Origin: a virus
Virus record (IMG/VR): IMGVR_UViG_3300043251_000023
Location: 1-64,000 of that record
Reading direction: 5' to 3' (one strand)
DNA length: 64,000 nucleotides
This document shows positions 21,199 to 29,965 of the stretch, one piece after another. Below the pieces are notes generated by a model. It had not been told where the DNA came from. It did not search any database and saw only the letters and a list, made by a program, of their open reading frames with translations. The translations under genes and the position numbers were made by a program. Numbering within the stretch: position 1 is the stretch's first letter; the number at the start of each line of letters is the position of its first letter.

Positions 21199-22545
21199 AT
21201 GAGCGACGTCGGCATGGTGCCGTTCGAGGCGCAGACCGCCCGCGTGACGCTCCCCACGTTCCACCCCGCCCAGGCGAAGCTCCGCTGGCTCATGTCCCAA
21301 GCGCCCTACGTCGTGGCCCGCTGCGGTCGCCGGTGGGGCAAGAACGTGATCGGCGAATCGGTGGCGATCGATGACGCCGCGAAAGGCCGCTACGTCGGCT
21401 GGTTCGCCCCGGAGCGGAATCGGCTTCTCGAATCCTACAACGTGATCGTCGAGGCGCTCGACCCGATCAAGAAAAGCTCGGACAAGACGCACGGCATCAT
21501 CCGGACGATTACTGGCGGCCGCGTTGATTTCTGGTCGCTCGAGGACGAGAACGCTGGGCGCTCCCGAAAGTATCACCGTGTCATCGGCGACGAGATCGCT
21601 TTCACCAAGCCCAACACGATCGATATCTGGACCAAGTCGATCAAGCCGACGCTTCTCGACTACGGCGGCCGGGCATTGATGATGTCGAATACAAACGGGA
21701 TCGACAGCACCAATTTCCTATATGCGCTGTGCCATGACGCCGCCTACGGGTTTGTCCAGTTTCATGCGCCGACCCAATCAAATCCGTTCCTGCCTAGAGA
21801 GGCCGTGGAGGCGTTGCAAAGGGACAATCTGCCGCTGGTTTATCAGCAAGAGTTCCTCGCAGAATTTGTCGACTGGTCAGGATCCGCCTTTTTCTCGCGG
21901 GATAAGCTGTTGGTGAATGGCGAGCCGATGGATATGCCGATCCGCTGCGAAGCGGTCTATGCGGTCATTGATTCTGCCACGAAAACCGGCAAGACGAACG
22001 ATGGCACCGGCGTGGTGTTTTTCGCCCTAATCCGCAATCACATCCGGCCAGTCGGTGTGGACGGCCAAGTCGGCCCTGCCTATCGGCTAGTCATCGTCGA
22101 CTGGGATCTGGTCCAGATCGAAGGCGCGCTGCTCGAGACGTGGTTGCCGACGGTCTTTCAAATCCTCGGCGACCTTGCGGCAAAATGCCAAGCCAACCGC
22201 GGAAGCCTCGGCGTTTTCATCGAGGACAAATCGTCGGGCATGATCCTGCTGCAGCAGGCGCGACGTCGCGGCTGGCCCGCGTTCCCGATCGAATCGCCGC
22301 TGACAAAGGTGGGCAAGGACGAGCGTTGTATTTCGGTTTCTGGCTACGTTTACCAGGAGCTTTGCAAGATAGCGCGCCCGGCCTACGACAAGGTCACAAA
22401 TTACAAGGGGACCGTGCGGAATCATCTTCTCGGCCAGGTCGTCGGTTTTCGGGTCGGGGACAAGGATTCCACACGCGAAGATGACCTGACCGACTGTTTC
22501 GCGTATGGTCTGGCGATCGCGCTTGGAAACGCAGAGGGATTCTGA
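21199..22545 (+). CDS. terL: terminase large subunit
   Basis: 448 residues. Translocase ATPase: Walker A-like CGRRWGKN at about 42-49, Walker B VIGDEIAF at about 128-135. The RNase H-like nuclease follows: AVIDSATKTGKTNDGTGVVFF (catalytic Asp), FIEDKSSG, and a late Asp pair in DDLTDCFAYGLAIA. It cuts concatemers and drives DNA into the prohead. ATG 21199 is preferred for spacing to GGAG; GTG 21163 and ATG 21190 are in frame. The stop overlaps the next start (TGATG). Confidence 0.93.
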   Translation: MSDVGMVPFEAQTARVTLPTFHPAQAKLRWLMSQAPYVVARCGRRWGKNVIGESVAIDDAAKGRYVGWFAPERNRLLESYNVIVEALDPIKKSSDKTHGIIRTITGGRVDFWSLEDENAGRSRKYHRVIGDEIAFTKPNTIDIWTKSIKPTLLDYGGRALMMSNTNGIDSTNFLYALCHDAAYGFVQFHAPTQSNPFLPREAVEALQRDNLPLVYQQEFLAEFVDWSGSAFFSRDKLLVNGEPMDMPIRCEAVYAVIDSATKTGKTNDGTGVVFFALIRNHIRPVGVDGQVGPAYRLVIVDWDLVQIEGALLETWLPTVFQILGDLAAKCQANRGSLGVFIEDKSSGMILLQQARRRGWPAFPIESPLTKVGKDERCISVSGYVYQELCKIARPAYDKVTNYKGTVRNHLLGQVVGFRVGDKDSTREDDLTDCFAYGLAIALGNAEGF

Positions 22546-22688
22546 TGTGGACGACGGCTTTCGTCATCGCTTTCCTCGCCGCGCTGTGGGTCGTGTGGGC
22601 GCTGATCTTCTGGGGCAAGGCGCCGAACGCGACGGAGGTCGCTGGGCGGCGCCTCGTCAACCAGGCCCGGCGCCGACGGCCGTTCTGA
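22545..22688 (+). CDS. 47-residue single-pass membrane protein
   Basis: One membrane helix (AFVIAFLAALWVVWALIFW, residues 5-23) and a basic tail (GRRLVNQARRRRPF). Coupled to the terminase gene. Unknown function. Confidence 0.6.
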   Translation: MWTTAFVIAFLAALWVVWALIFWGKAPNATEVAGRRLVNQARRRRPF

Positions 22689-22708
22689 TTCAACAGGGAG
22701 AGACTACG

Positions 22709-22912
22709 ATGGACGACAGGGAAATTCGCGTTCGATGTATCGAAGCTGCGGTGAAGATGGCGGAATCAGTTAGGGCGAGCGGATATATCGCTTTTGACCC
22801 GCTCGACAAGGCCAAGCAGTTCTATGCCTGGGCCACCGAACCGGCACCGAGAATTATCGATCTAATGGGCGTGAAGTCGCCCACAGATGCCGCAGAGAGG
22901 AGCGCGCAGTGA
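22709..22912 (+). CDS. small helical protein
   Basis: 67 residues (REIRVRCIEAAVKMAESV, DPLDKAKQFYAWATEP). Found in similar form beside phage structural genes; role unknown. CAACAGGG leader at 22691. Coupled to the next gene by GTGA. Confidence 0.65.
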   Translation: MDDREIRVRCIEAAVKMAESVRASGYIAFDPLDKAKQFYAWATEPAPRIIDLMGVKSPTDAAERSAQ

Positions 22913-23268
22913 CCGAATCTCCAATGAACGGCGCTGCTACCGAGGAGCAAGTCCTCCCCGCGCTCCCCGATGCCCAGGCCGCGCCGAAGGTCGACCCGAA
23001 CGCCGCGATCGACGCGCAGCTCGGGCCCATCGTCGGCGTCATGGTCCGCGGCATCATGTCGGGCGCAACCGGGATTTCCCCGGCCATCATCCTCAATGCC
23101 ATCGCCCGGCAGACCGGCAAGATGCTGGCGCTGAGCGTGGCCGGAAATCCGGTCGACCAGGTCGCCAAGGCGCGGCGCGATTTTGCGGACTCATTCCGCG
23201 ACGGCCTCGCCAAGGTCTCGATTCTGCAGGCGGGGAACCTGCCGCAGCAGCCACCGCCCCGAGGATAG
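22909..23268 (+). CDS. hypothetical protein upstream of portal
   Basis: 119 residues, GTG start overlapping the previous stop. Ala/Pro-rich N-terminus, then a helical middle (GPIVGVMVRGIMSGATGISPAII, IARQTGKMLALSVAG). Position between terminase and portal suggests a packaging or head role, not demonstrated. Confidence 0.65.
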   Translation: MTESPMNGAATEEQVLPALPDAQAAPKVDPNAAIDAQLGPIVGVMVRGIMSGATGISPAIILNAIARQTGKMLALSVAGNPVDQVAKARRDFADSFRDGLAKVSILQAGNLPQQPPPRG

Positions 23269-23271
23269 CGA

Positions 23272-24837
23272 ATGTTCGGCCAGATCGACGTCAACGGCTC
23301 ATCGCTCGGCAACGCTCTTTCCGAGATGCTCACCTTCCCCGATATTGAACCGGGTGACCTCCCATCTTATGAAATATGTAAAACCATCTGGTTATTCCAC
23401 GTACTCGGGAAAAAATTAGTTGAAGGCCCGATCACGCTCGCGCAGTCGCAACCGCGCGAAATCGCTATTCCAGATTCACCAGAGGACCACGTCCGCGATC
23501 AGTTCGTACGGCAATGGGAAGCTGACCGTTGTGATGAAGTAATTTACAACGTGGTGTCAGTCTCGCGGGCCTATGGCATTGGTACGCTGGCAGTCGTGGC
23601 TGAAGGCGTCGACCCAAGTGAGCCAATTGAATCTGACAAGCTCGCCGACCTGCAAATCGCATTCTCCGTCTTCGACCCGCTGAACACCGCGGGTAGCCTC
23701 GTGCTGAACCAGAACCCGAACTCGATCGATTTCATGAAAGTGACGGCGATCTCGGTATCGGGCAAGCCTTATCACCGCTCTCGTACCGTTACGATCATGA
23801 ACGAGCGGCCGGTCTATATCGCCTACACGCCGTCGGCGTTCGGTTTCGTGGGGCGGTCGGTATTCCAGCGTGCGCTGTTCCCGCTAAAATCCTTTATCCA
23901 GACGATGCTGACCGATGACCTTGTGACCAAGAAGGCTGGGGTGTTCATCCTCAAGCTGTCGACGGCCGGGGCAATTATCGATCAGATCATGCAGGCGTCC
24001 GCTTCGCTTAAGAGGTTCTTCATCAAGATCGCGACTATCGGCAACGTGATCTCCGTCGGGAAGGACGAGGAAGTCGAGACGCTGAACATGCAGAACATCG
24101 ACAAGGCGTTTGGCATGGCGCGGACGAACATTTTGGAGAACATCGCGACGGCGGCGGACATGCCGGCGATCATTTTGAAGCAGGAGACCTTCGCGGAAGG
24201 CTTTGGAGAAGGCACCGAGGACGCGAAGATGGTCGCGGGCTTCATCGATTCGTTCCGCCGCCACGTCGCCCCGGTCTATTCGTTCATGGACCGGATCACG
24301 ATGCGGCGGGCTTGGAACAAGGATTTTTACAAGACGATCCAGAAGAAATTCCCCGAGGCTTACGGGGATATGCGCTACGAGGATGCGTTTTATCAGTGGT
24401 CGCAGTCGTTCACGGCGAAGTGGCCGAACCTGCTGACCGAGCCGGATTCGGAAAAGGTCAAGACCGATGACGTCAAGCTGAAGGCGATCATCGCGACGGT
24501 CGAGGTCTTCGGCCCGATGCTCGACCCGGAGAACAAGGCGACACTGATCGGGTGGGCGCAGGACAACATCAACCAGAACAAGCTAATGTTCCAGGAGCCG
24601 ATGATCCTCGACCTGGAGGCGCTGAAGAACTACGAGCCGCCTGTCCCGGCTACGGAGCCCAACGAGCCGAAGCCGTTCGCGGCGACCGATTCGGCTACCG
24701 CCCGCTCCGTCCGCCGCCGCGTCATGCGCAAGCTCGACGACGCCGAACTCGACGACCTTGTGACGATGATGAGCCAGAACCCGGCTGGTCTTCCAAAGCC
24801 AAACGGCCACATCAAAGCCCTGGCGCCGCCGAACTAG
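23272..24837 (+). CDS. portal protein (DUF1073-like)
   Basis: 521 residues. GYNVVS-type region (IYNVVSVSRAYGIGTLAVVAEG), AFSVFDPLNTAGS, KPYHRSRTVTIMNERPVYIAY, FPLKSFIQTMLTDDLVTKKAGVF, and MPAIILKQETFAEGFGEGTEDAK fit the DUF1073 portal family. It forms the dodecameric ring through which DNA enters. The last ~50 residues are a variable Arg-rich and acidic tail. GAGGATAGCG precedes the ATG. Confidence 0.88.
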   Translation: MFGQIDVNGSSLGNALSEMLTFPDIEPGDLPSYEICKTIWLFHVLGKKLVEGPITLAQSQPREIAIPDSPEDHVRDQFVRQWEADRCDEVIYNVVSVSRAYGIGTLAVVAEGVDPSEPIESDKLADLQIAFSVFDPLNTAGSLVLNQNPNSIDFMKVTAISVSGKPYHRSRTVTIMNERPVYIAYTPSAFGFVGRSVFQRALFPLKSFIQTMLTDDLVTKKAGVFILKLSTAGAIIDQIMQASASLKRFFIKIATIGNVISVGKDEEVETLNMQNIDKAFGMARTNILENIATAADMPAIILKQETFAEGFGEGTEDAKMVAGFIDSFRRHVAPVYSFMDRITMRRAWNKDFYKTIQKKFPEAYGDMRYEDAFYQWSQSFTAKWPNLLTEPDSEKVKTDDVKLKAIIATVEVFGPMLDPENKATLIGWAQDNINQNKLMFQEPMILDLEALKNYEPPVPATEPNEPKPFAATDSATARSVRRRVMRKLDDAELDDLVTMMSQNPAGLPKPNGHIKALAPPN

Positions 24838-24889
24838 ACTTAGGCCCTCGAATGGGCTAAAAATCCCATGTTCAACAGGGAGAGGCGCC

Positions 24890-25267
24890 ATGATCCACGA
24901 AAATATGATGTTTGCCGATTTCAGCGAAGCTAATCGGCTACGCTGCGAATCGTCGGAAGGCTTTAACCACAAACTTTCCGATTGGAGCACATCCGATTGG
25001 ATGACGGCTATCATGGGAGAACTTGGTGAGGCGGCGAATGTCGCCAAAAAACTTAACCGTATCCGCGACGGAATCCCCGGCAACAAAGAAACCGAGAAAG
25101 AATTACGCGGTAAACTCTTCAGTGAACTCGGCGACACATTTGTCTATCTCGACCTGCTTTGCCAGTCGCTCGGCTTCACCATTGGGGAAGCTGCTTGCAT
25201 GGTATTTGAACGCAAATCGCTTGAGATCGGCTATCCTCGATCCTTGCAAAAGGTTCGCAGAGAATGA
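24890..25267 (+). CDS. MazG-like nucleotide pyrophosphohydrolase
   Basis: 125 residues, all-alpha. MGELGEAANVAKKLNR supplies the ExxE(x)12-28 part and FSELGDTFVYLDLL the ExxD part of the MazG/dUTPase-like metal site. Such enzymes hydrolyse NTPs or dNTPs to NMP and pyrophosphate; in phages they are thought to change nucleotide or ppGpp pools. Embedded between portal and head genes, preceded by a CAACAGGG leader (24873). Confidence 0.85.
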   Translation: MIHENMMFADFSEANRLRCESSEGFNHKLSDWSTSDWMTAIMGELGEAANVAKKLNRIRDGIPGNKETEKELRGKLFSELGDTFVYLDLLCQSLGFTIGEAACMVFERKSLEIGYPRSLQKVRRE

Positions 25268-25449
25268 GCGCGCCCGGCAGCGGGGACGACGCGATCACGC
25301 TCAAGATGGCGGATCGCATCCGCAAGCTGGCGGTAGACGGCTACGTGCGAATCGAGGGCAACCGCTGGATTTTGACGCCGAAGGGCTGGGCGGTCCTCTT
25401 CGCCGAGGCGGAGCCGCCGATGTACAAGCCGAAGGGGAAGTCGCCGTGA
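25264..25449 (+). CDS. small winged-helix-like protein
   Basis: 61 residues: ITLKMADRIRKLAVDGYVRIEGNRWILTPKGWAVLFAEA has the helix-strand-wing shape of a half winged helix. Overlaps both neighbours by 4 nt. Function unknown. Confidence 0.6.
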   Translation: MSAPGSGDDAITLKMADRIRKLAVDGYVRIEGNRWILTPKGWAVLFAEAEPPMYKPKGKSP

Positions 25450-25577
25450 GCAGTGCTCTGATCGTTGGCCTTTTTATCGGCGGTATTTTTTCCGCTGTGG
25501 TTCTATGGATTGACCATCAAGAGGCCATCCGTCACGAAAAATGGCATCGAGATTTTGGGGTGGGGAAGTTGCCATGA
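25446..25577 (+). CDS. 43-residue single-pass membrane protein
   Basis: GTG start. One membrane helix (ALIVGLFIGGIFSAVVLWI) then a charged tail (DHQEAIRHEKWHRDF). Overlaps both neighbours (GTGA, ATGA). Confidence 0.6.
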   Translation: MSSALIVGLFIGGIFSAVVLWIDHQEAIRHEKWHRDFGVGKLP

Positions 25578-25843
25578 CTGAAGCAGCGTGGATGACAGAA
25601 TTGATAAATGAGGCCCGAGCGATCAGCGCCCGGACAGACGCGACGATACGCGACCGGCGGAGTTTTGATCAGCGATGGCTGCGTTATAAAGCGCGGCTGG
25701 CTGAGAAAGAACGCGCAGAAAAAGAACAAAGAACTCGGATAAAATGGCCAGCGCCTAGAGAATTGGCTGCGTCTCGGCAGGTAATTTCCGAGTGGCGCGT
25801 GGACGATTCCGGTAATAGCTTTCGCTTCAATCGAGGGATTTGA
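25574..25843 (+). CDS. hypothetical charged helical protein
   Basis: 89 residues; long charged helix (FDQRWLRYKARLAEKERAEKEQ) probably coiled coil. Coupled at both ends. Unknown. Confidence 0.55.
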   Translation: MTEAAWMTELINEARAISARTDATIRDRRSFDQRWLRYKARLAEKERAEKEQRTRIKWPAPRELAASRQVISEWRVDDSGNSFRFNRGI

Positions 25844-26001
25844 TGAATCTGGGCTGGCTACAGACACCACTCTCGAAAATCCGTTTTGTGCGGCGCCAAA
25901 ACCACCACAAAGCGGACCGCCCGCCCGGACCTAAACTACCAATTCCGGCACAAGCCGGAGTCCGTACCGGCCCGGAAGACCGGAAAATAGGGGTGTTCTG
26001 A
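25843..26001 (+). CDS. small basic ORF
   Basis: 52 residues, basic and Pro-rich, start overlapping the previous stop (TGATG). No domain; composition only moderately protein-like. Confidence 0.4.
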   Translation: MNLGWLQTPLSKIRFVRRQNHHKADRPPGPKLPIPAQAGVRTGPEDRKIGVF

Positions 26002-26039
26002 TCGAGAAACCGATCTAACACAACCGCGCGAGCGGCGCA

Positions 26040-26127
26040 TTCGCAGGATGAGGCCCTAGTTCTGGCAGGCCCATACCAGTGGGTTCCTTGATAGAAATAT
26101 CCAGGAGGCTGGGGCCTCATTTGCGAA
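26040..26127 (+). ncRNA. intergenic structured RNA or regulatory hairpin
   Basis: Arms 26040-26059 (TTCGCAGGATGAGGCCCTAG) and 26109-26127 (CTGGGGCCTCATTTGCGAA) pair almost fully with one bulge and one mismatch. The loop holds a smaller hairpin CCCA-TACCAG-TGGG. No T-tract follows, so it is not a classic terminator. It fills most of a 145-nt gap in an otherwise overlapping gene string, upstream of 26147. Confidence 0.5.
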
Positions 26128-26146
26128 GGAGTTAAGTATAGAAATC

Positions 26147-26323
26147 ATGACCGCCAAGATCGTCCGCTACCCCGACCCGGACCGAAAGAGCCGCCACGCG
26201 GACTCGGTCGACCGCGACCTCGCCGACTCGGCGATAATCATCGTCCTGCCGATCATCCGGATCGAGCGGTACGCGGAGCCGAAGCCGCGCGTGAGGCGCA
26301 AGGCGCGAAGGAGGGAAACGTGA
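26147..26323 (+). CDS. small basic protein
   Basis: 58 residues. RKSRHADSVDRDLADSAIIIVLPIIRIERY then a basic tail (KPRVRRKARRRET). First gene after the structured element. Unknown; overlaps the next start. Confidence 0.55.
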   Translation: MTAKIVRYPDPDRKSRHADSVDRDLADSAIIIVLPIIRIERYAEPKPRVRRKARRRET

Positions 26324-26490
26324 GCGAACGACCCCATTGCTGCAAAATCGGCTGCGATAAGCGCGCCGAATACGAAGTTCGATATGGTGTCAAACCGGAC
26401 GACTATGTTCACGCCTGTCTCGAACATATACCGGATTTGATGACGGACGCAGCGCGCCACTACATTGATAGAATCGAGCCGCCACGCTGA
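26320..26490 (+). CDS. 56-residue Cys/His protein
   Basis: GTG start overlapping the previous stop. PHCCKIGCDKRAEYEVRYG and HACLEHIPDL give a Cys/His pattern like small zinc-binding phage proteins. The stop overlaps the next gene by one base. Confidence 0.6.
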   Translation: MSERPHCCKIGCDKRAEYEVRYGVKPDDYVHACLEHIPDLMTDAARHYIDRIEPPR

Positions 26491-27482
26491 TGCCGAAGCA
26501 GCAGACCTTCCAGGACGTCCTCGCGGCCGCGATCAGCGATCTCGTAACGCACGGCTACGATTCGGCGGAGCGCGTCGAGAAGTGGGTCCGCGAACTCCGC
26601 ATGGCGGCCGAGCGGTCGCTGATCTCCGCGGCCTCACTCGAACAGCAACTCCGCGACGGCCTAGCCGCCGTCTACCGCCGGATGGTCGATCAAGGCGGCG
26701 CGCTCCGCTACAACCCCGGCGTCGAGCGGTTCACGCTGGAGAAACTCCGGCCGGCGCTGCGGGGGGAGTTGGACCGGCGGATTCTCGCGTCCGCGAATCT
26801 CATCAAGCTCAACCGTGCGCAGGCAATCGACAAGACGCTGCAACGCTTTCAGGGCTGGTCGACATCGATCCCGAAGGGCGGCGTGTCCGGCGAATCGCGC
26901 GCAGAGGTCAAGGCGAACGTCCGCAAGTCGCTCGCGTCGCTGACGTGGGAAGAGCGCCGAGTTGCCATCGATCAGGGCGCAAAACTCGTTGCGGCAATCA
27001 ACGATATTATCGCCGTCGATGGCGGAGCCATCGCAGGTTTCTGGGTGAGTCATTACAAACAGCAAGGCTACAATTTTAGGCCTGACCATGCCGAACGAGA
27101 TTCGCGAGAGAACGGCGGCCAGCCTTTCCTCATCCGAGACAGTTGGGCCGCGCGCGCCGGGTTCGTGAAAAAGGGAAAGTTGGGATATGCCGACGAGGTC
27201 ACCGCGCCAGCGCAAGAACCCTTCTGCCGGTGCTATTTTCGATTCGCGTACGCATTAAGAGATTTGCCGCCCGAGATGCTGACAGCCAAAGGCAAAGCCG
27301 CGCTCGCCTCCGTCCGTGGCGGCGAGGAAGTCCGTTCCGCCCGGCAGGCCCGCGCCGATTCGGCAGGTCCAGAGGTGGCCCCGAAGATCGGTCCCGAGGC
27401 GGAGCGGTATCGGCTGCAGAAAATGGTGGACGGCCTGAAGCGGGATTATGCGAGGATTTACGGGGGGCTACCGCCCGTCTAA
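26490..27482 (+). CDS. Mu gpF-like minor head protein
   Basis: 330 residues. Helical N-terminal two thirds; the C-terminal part has the NGGQPFLIRDSW...ADEVTAPAQEPFCRCYF pattern of phage head-morphogenesis (Mu gpF / SPP1 gp7-like) proteins, where Cys and a Pro-phase loop are conserved. Such proteins bind the portal and enter the head during assembly. Located soon after the portal gene as expected. Confidence 0.78.
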   Translation: MPKQQTFQDVLAAAISDLVTHGYDSAERVEKWVRELRMAAERSLISAASLEQQLRDGLAAVYRRMVDQGGALRYNPGVERFTLEKLRPALRGELDRRILASANLIKLNRAQAIDKTLQRFQGWSTSIPKGGVSGESRAEVKANVRKSLASLTWEERRVAIDQGAKLVAAINDIIAVDGGAIAGFWVSHYKQQGYNFRPDHAERDSRENGGQPFLIRDSWAARAGFVKKGKLGYADEVTAPAQEPFCRCYFRFAYALRDLPPEMLTAKGKAALASVRGGEEVRSARQARADSAGPEVAPKIGPEAERYRLQKMVDGLKRDYARIYGGLPPV

Positions 27483-27511
27483 AATCGGCGAATCAACAGG
27501 GAAAATTTCCA

Positions 27512-27688
27512 ATGCAATCTCTACTAGATGCGATATGGCAGGAAAGGCACCTTGTCGGGGTGGCCGCTGGCTATACGATATGCAATGCCTTTCACGGCAA
27601 CCTTGATCTTGTGCCGCTCAATATCGCCATTTCAATCGGTTATATTTGGGCCGTTCATCGCTGGCGCCCCTACAAGTTACTGCAATGA
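27512..27688 (+). CDS. small membrane protein
   Basis: 58 residues, two hydrophobic segments (HLVGVAAGYTICNAF, LVPLNIAISIGYIWAV). CAACAGGG leader at 27494; the stop overlaps the next start by 4 nt. Unknown. Confidence 0.6.
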   Translation: MQSLLDAIWQERHLVGVAAGYTICNAFHGNLDLVPLNIAISIGYIWAVHRWRPYKLLQ

Positions 27689-28260
27689 GGCTCCGCGACA
27701 CGAACAAGCACCAAGACCTCGGCGAACTAAAGACGTTCGTCAATCTCGCGGTCGAACTCGACGTCCGGCGCTATCTCGAAATCGGAAGCCGCAACGGCGA
27801 CTCGTTCTTCGCGGTGATGGCGAACCTCCGGCCGGGCGCGTTCGGCATGTCGATTGACCTGCCGGAGAACGCGGAGACGATGGGGCGCATGGCTGCGACG
27901 CTTATCGAACTGCGCAACATGGGCCAGCGGACGGCCTTGCTCTATGAATCATCGCGGGAAACGTCCGCGTTGTGGGCGGCGAAGGCGAACGCGCCGTTCG
28001 ATCTTGTCCTGATCGACGGCGACCATACCTACGGCGGCGTAATCTCGGACTGGACCGATTATCAGGCGTTCGGGAAGGTCGTGGCCGTGCACGACATCGA
28101 CGCGCCGGCGGGATGGAAGTCGAGCGGCTTGCCGAACGAGGTCGGGCGGTTCTGGCGAGAACTCAAATCCGGCCTTCACACGCCGCCGCGCGCCGCGCAC
28201 GAGGCCCGCGAGTTCATCACGCCCGGCTCGAAGATGGGCTATGGGGTTGTTTTCCGATGA
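27685..28260 (+). CDS. class I SAM-dependent methyltransferase
   Basis: 191 residues. Motif I YLEIGSRNGDSFF, later DLVLIDGDHTYGGVISDW and VVAVHDIDAPAGW match the Methyltransf_24 type that often modifies sugars or small molecules. Followed at once by a GNAT-like gene and a glycosyltransferase-like gene, so a role in making or decorating a glycan on the virion, DNA or host surface is inferred. Confidence 0.82.
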   Translation: MRLRDTNKHQDLGELKTFVNLAVELDVRRYLEIGSRNGDSFFAVMANLRPGAFGMSIDLPENAETMGRMAATLIELRNMGQRTALLYESSRETSALWAAKANAPFDLVLIDGDHTYGGVISDWTDYQAFGKVVAVHDIDAPAGWKSSGLPNEVGRFWRELKSGLHTPPRAAHEAREFITPGSKMGYGVVFR

Positions 28261-28727
28261 GCCGCAAATTCACCGTGGAGCGGATCGACCTCGGCGAAGC
28301 CAATGTTTTCGTGGTTGCCTATCATCGGCATCACAAGCCCGTAGTCGGGCATCTTTTCTCGATTGCGGCAGCAACCGCAGATTCGCTCGATGGTGGCGCC
28401 AGGAAGATCGTTGGCGTAGCGATTATCGGCCGCCCAGTAAGCAGACACCGCGACGACGGTGTGACGGCCGAAGTAACCCGGCTCTGCACTGACGGCACCA
28501 AGGACGCCTGCTCGTTCCTCTACGGGGCCAGCGCCAAGGCTTGCTTCGCCCTCGGCTTCAAGAAGGTCGGAACCTACATCCTCGCCAGCGAGCCGGGCAC
28601 GTCGTTGATGGCGGCGGGCTGGCGCATGATCGCGGAAACGCCGGGGCGAAGCTGGTCAGTACCGTCGCGCCCGCGCATCGATAAGCATCCGCTGCAAAAA
28701 CGGCTGCTGTTCGAAGCGCAAGTCTGA
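28257..28727 (+). CDS. XF1762 / GNAT-like phage protein
   Basis: 156 residues. ANVFVVAYHRHHKPVVGHLFSI, VGVAIIGRPVSR, TAEVTRLCTDGTKDACSFLYG and SLMAAGWRMIAE follow the XF1762-family pattern (GNAT-fold, common in phages; substrate unknown). Overlaps the methyltransferase gene by 4 nt, so the two are made together. Confidence 0.8.
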   Translation: MSRKFTVERIDLGEANVFVVAYHRHHKPVVGHLFSIAAATADSLDGGARKIVGVAIIGRPVSRHRDDGVTAEVTRLCTDGTKDACSFLYGASAKACFALGFKKVGTYILASEPGTSLMAAGWRMIAETPGRSWSVPSRPRIDKHPLQKRLLFEAQV

Positions 28728-28740
28728 CTGGGGAATTAGG

Positions 28741-29691
28741 ATGCGCGAGGTCTTCATTTCGATCCCGGCGTGGGGCCGCCACTACGTCGAGATGGCGACC
28801 CGCTACACGCTGCCGGCGATATGGGCGTCGCTACTGGCTTGGGATCGTGATGTCCGGGCAACGTTCATCGTCCACACCGACGAGCGCACGCTGTTTCGAA
28901 GGTCGGTCCCCGGCCTGCGGATAGACTTCCGGCCGGTCCAGCGAGGCATAGGGGCGGGCAATCTCGGGGACTGGGTCGCGTTCGAGCGCGCGCACCGGGA
29001 AGCAATCGAGCGAACGCCGGCCGGCGCGCTCCTCGTTCTCCTGAACTCCGACACCGTCGTGTCGATCGAGACCATGCGGGTCGTCAATGCCGCGCTGCGC
29101 GGGAACGTCAAGGTCGGCGTTTCGGTCGGCATCCGAACGCTGATCGACGGCAACGTCTGCCCTATAGGCGTGACCGCGGACGTCCTGGCGCGGTGGTGCT
29201 GGTCGCACCGGCACCACCTGACCGACGACATGCTGTGGGGAACCGGAGCCGCGCAGCAGCCGACGCAGATGTTCTTCCAGCACGACGACCATGACCGGGA
29301 CGTCTCGATGCACTGCTTCCACCTGACGCCGATGTTCATCGTCAAGGACCGGGAATTGAAGTTCGGCGGGACCATCGACGACGGGATGCTAGCGAACTAC
29401 GACGACCACGAGATCGCCTATTTCCGAGACCGGCCGTTCGTGATCGCGGAGCTTTCGCCGTTCGACAAGCATCACCCGCACGGCAAGCCCTTGACCAGCG
29501 TCGAGGCAGTGACGATGGACGGAACGCGCCAGGTCCATCCTGCACACTTGCGGAATTTCAAGCAGCAGTTCACCGTGTTCGGGAAGCCGCCGCTGCATCC
29601 CGCCGCGCAGGCGATCATCGGGGCGTTGGAGAAGCTCAATGCGCGAAATGCGTCTGACCGACCAAGAACTCCAGGCGCTCGTCGCGCCTAG
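28741..29691 (+). CDS. glycosyltransferase-like protein, copy 1
   Basis: 316 residues. FISIPAWGRHYV at the N-terminus, LLVLLNSDTVVSIETM (a D-x-D-like acidic site in a GT-A-type fold), VSVGIRTL, MLWGTGAAQ, HCFHLTPMFIVKDRELKFGGTIDDGMLANYD. The same blocks occur in order in 38841-39785, so the two are paralogs. A nucleotide-sugar transferase is the best guess; donor and acceptor are unknown. Lies after the methyltransferase and GNAT-like genes. Confidence 0.7.
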   Translation: MREVFISIPAWGRHYVEMATRYTLPAIWASLLAWDRDVRATFIVHTDERTLFRRSVPGLRIDFRPVQRGIGAGNLGDWVAFERAHREAIERTPAGALLVLLNSDTVVSIETMRVVNAALRGNVKVGVSVGIRTLIDGNVCPIGVTADVLARWCWSHRHHLTDDMLWGTGAAQQPTQMFFQHDDHDRDVSMHCFHLTPMFIVKDRELKFGGTIDDGMLANYDDHEIAYFRDRPFVIAELSPFDKHHPHGKPLTSVEAVTMDGTRQVHPAHLRNFKQQFTVFGKPPLHPAAQAIIGALEKLNARNASDRPRTPGARRA

Positions 29692-29929
29692 GCTCGTCGC
29701 GCGGCTGCGCAAGGCCGGCTTCAAAATGGGGCGGATGGAGGCCGAGTTTCCGTCGGCGATGTTTGTCCCGATCAGTCTCGATCTCGTCGGATGGTGCAGT
29801 TTCACACGGGACGCCGACGGATTCTGGACGATTCAGCAGGACGAGGCGCGGATCGCGGAGGTCGTCGCGGACGCGCACGAGATGCACTACGAGGCGATCA
29901 CCGGGCGGGAAGCGCCGCGGGCGTCTTAA
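29639..29929 (+). CDS. hypothetical protein
   Basis: 96 residues, overlapping the end of the preceding gene by 53 nt. LTDQELQALVAPRLVARLRKAGF then beta-like segments and IAEVVADAHEMHYEAITG. No domain recognised. Confidence 0.6.
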   Translation: MREMRLTDQELQALVAPRLVARLRKAGFKMGRMEAEFPSAMFVPISLDLVGWCSFTRDADGFWTIQQDEARIAEVVADAHEMHYEAITGREAPRAS

Positions 29930-29965
29930 CGTTCCGGCGCGATGATCGACGGCGGCGGGTCGGTA

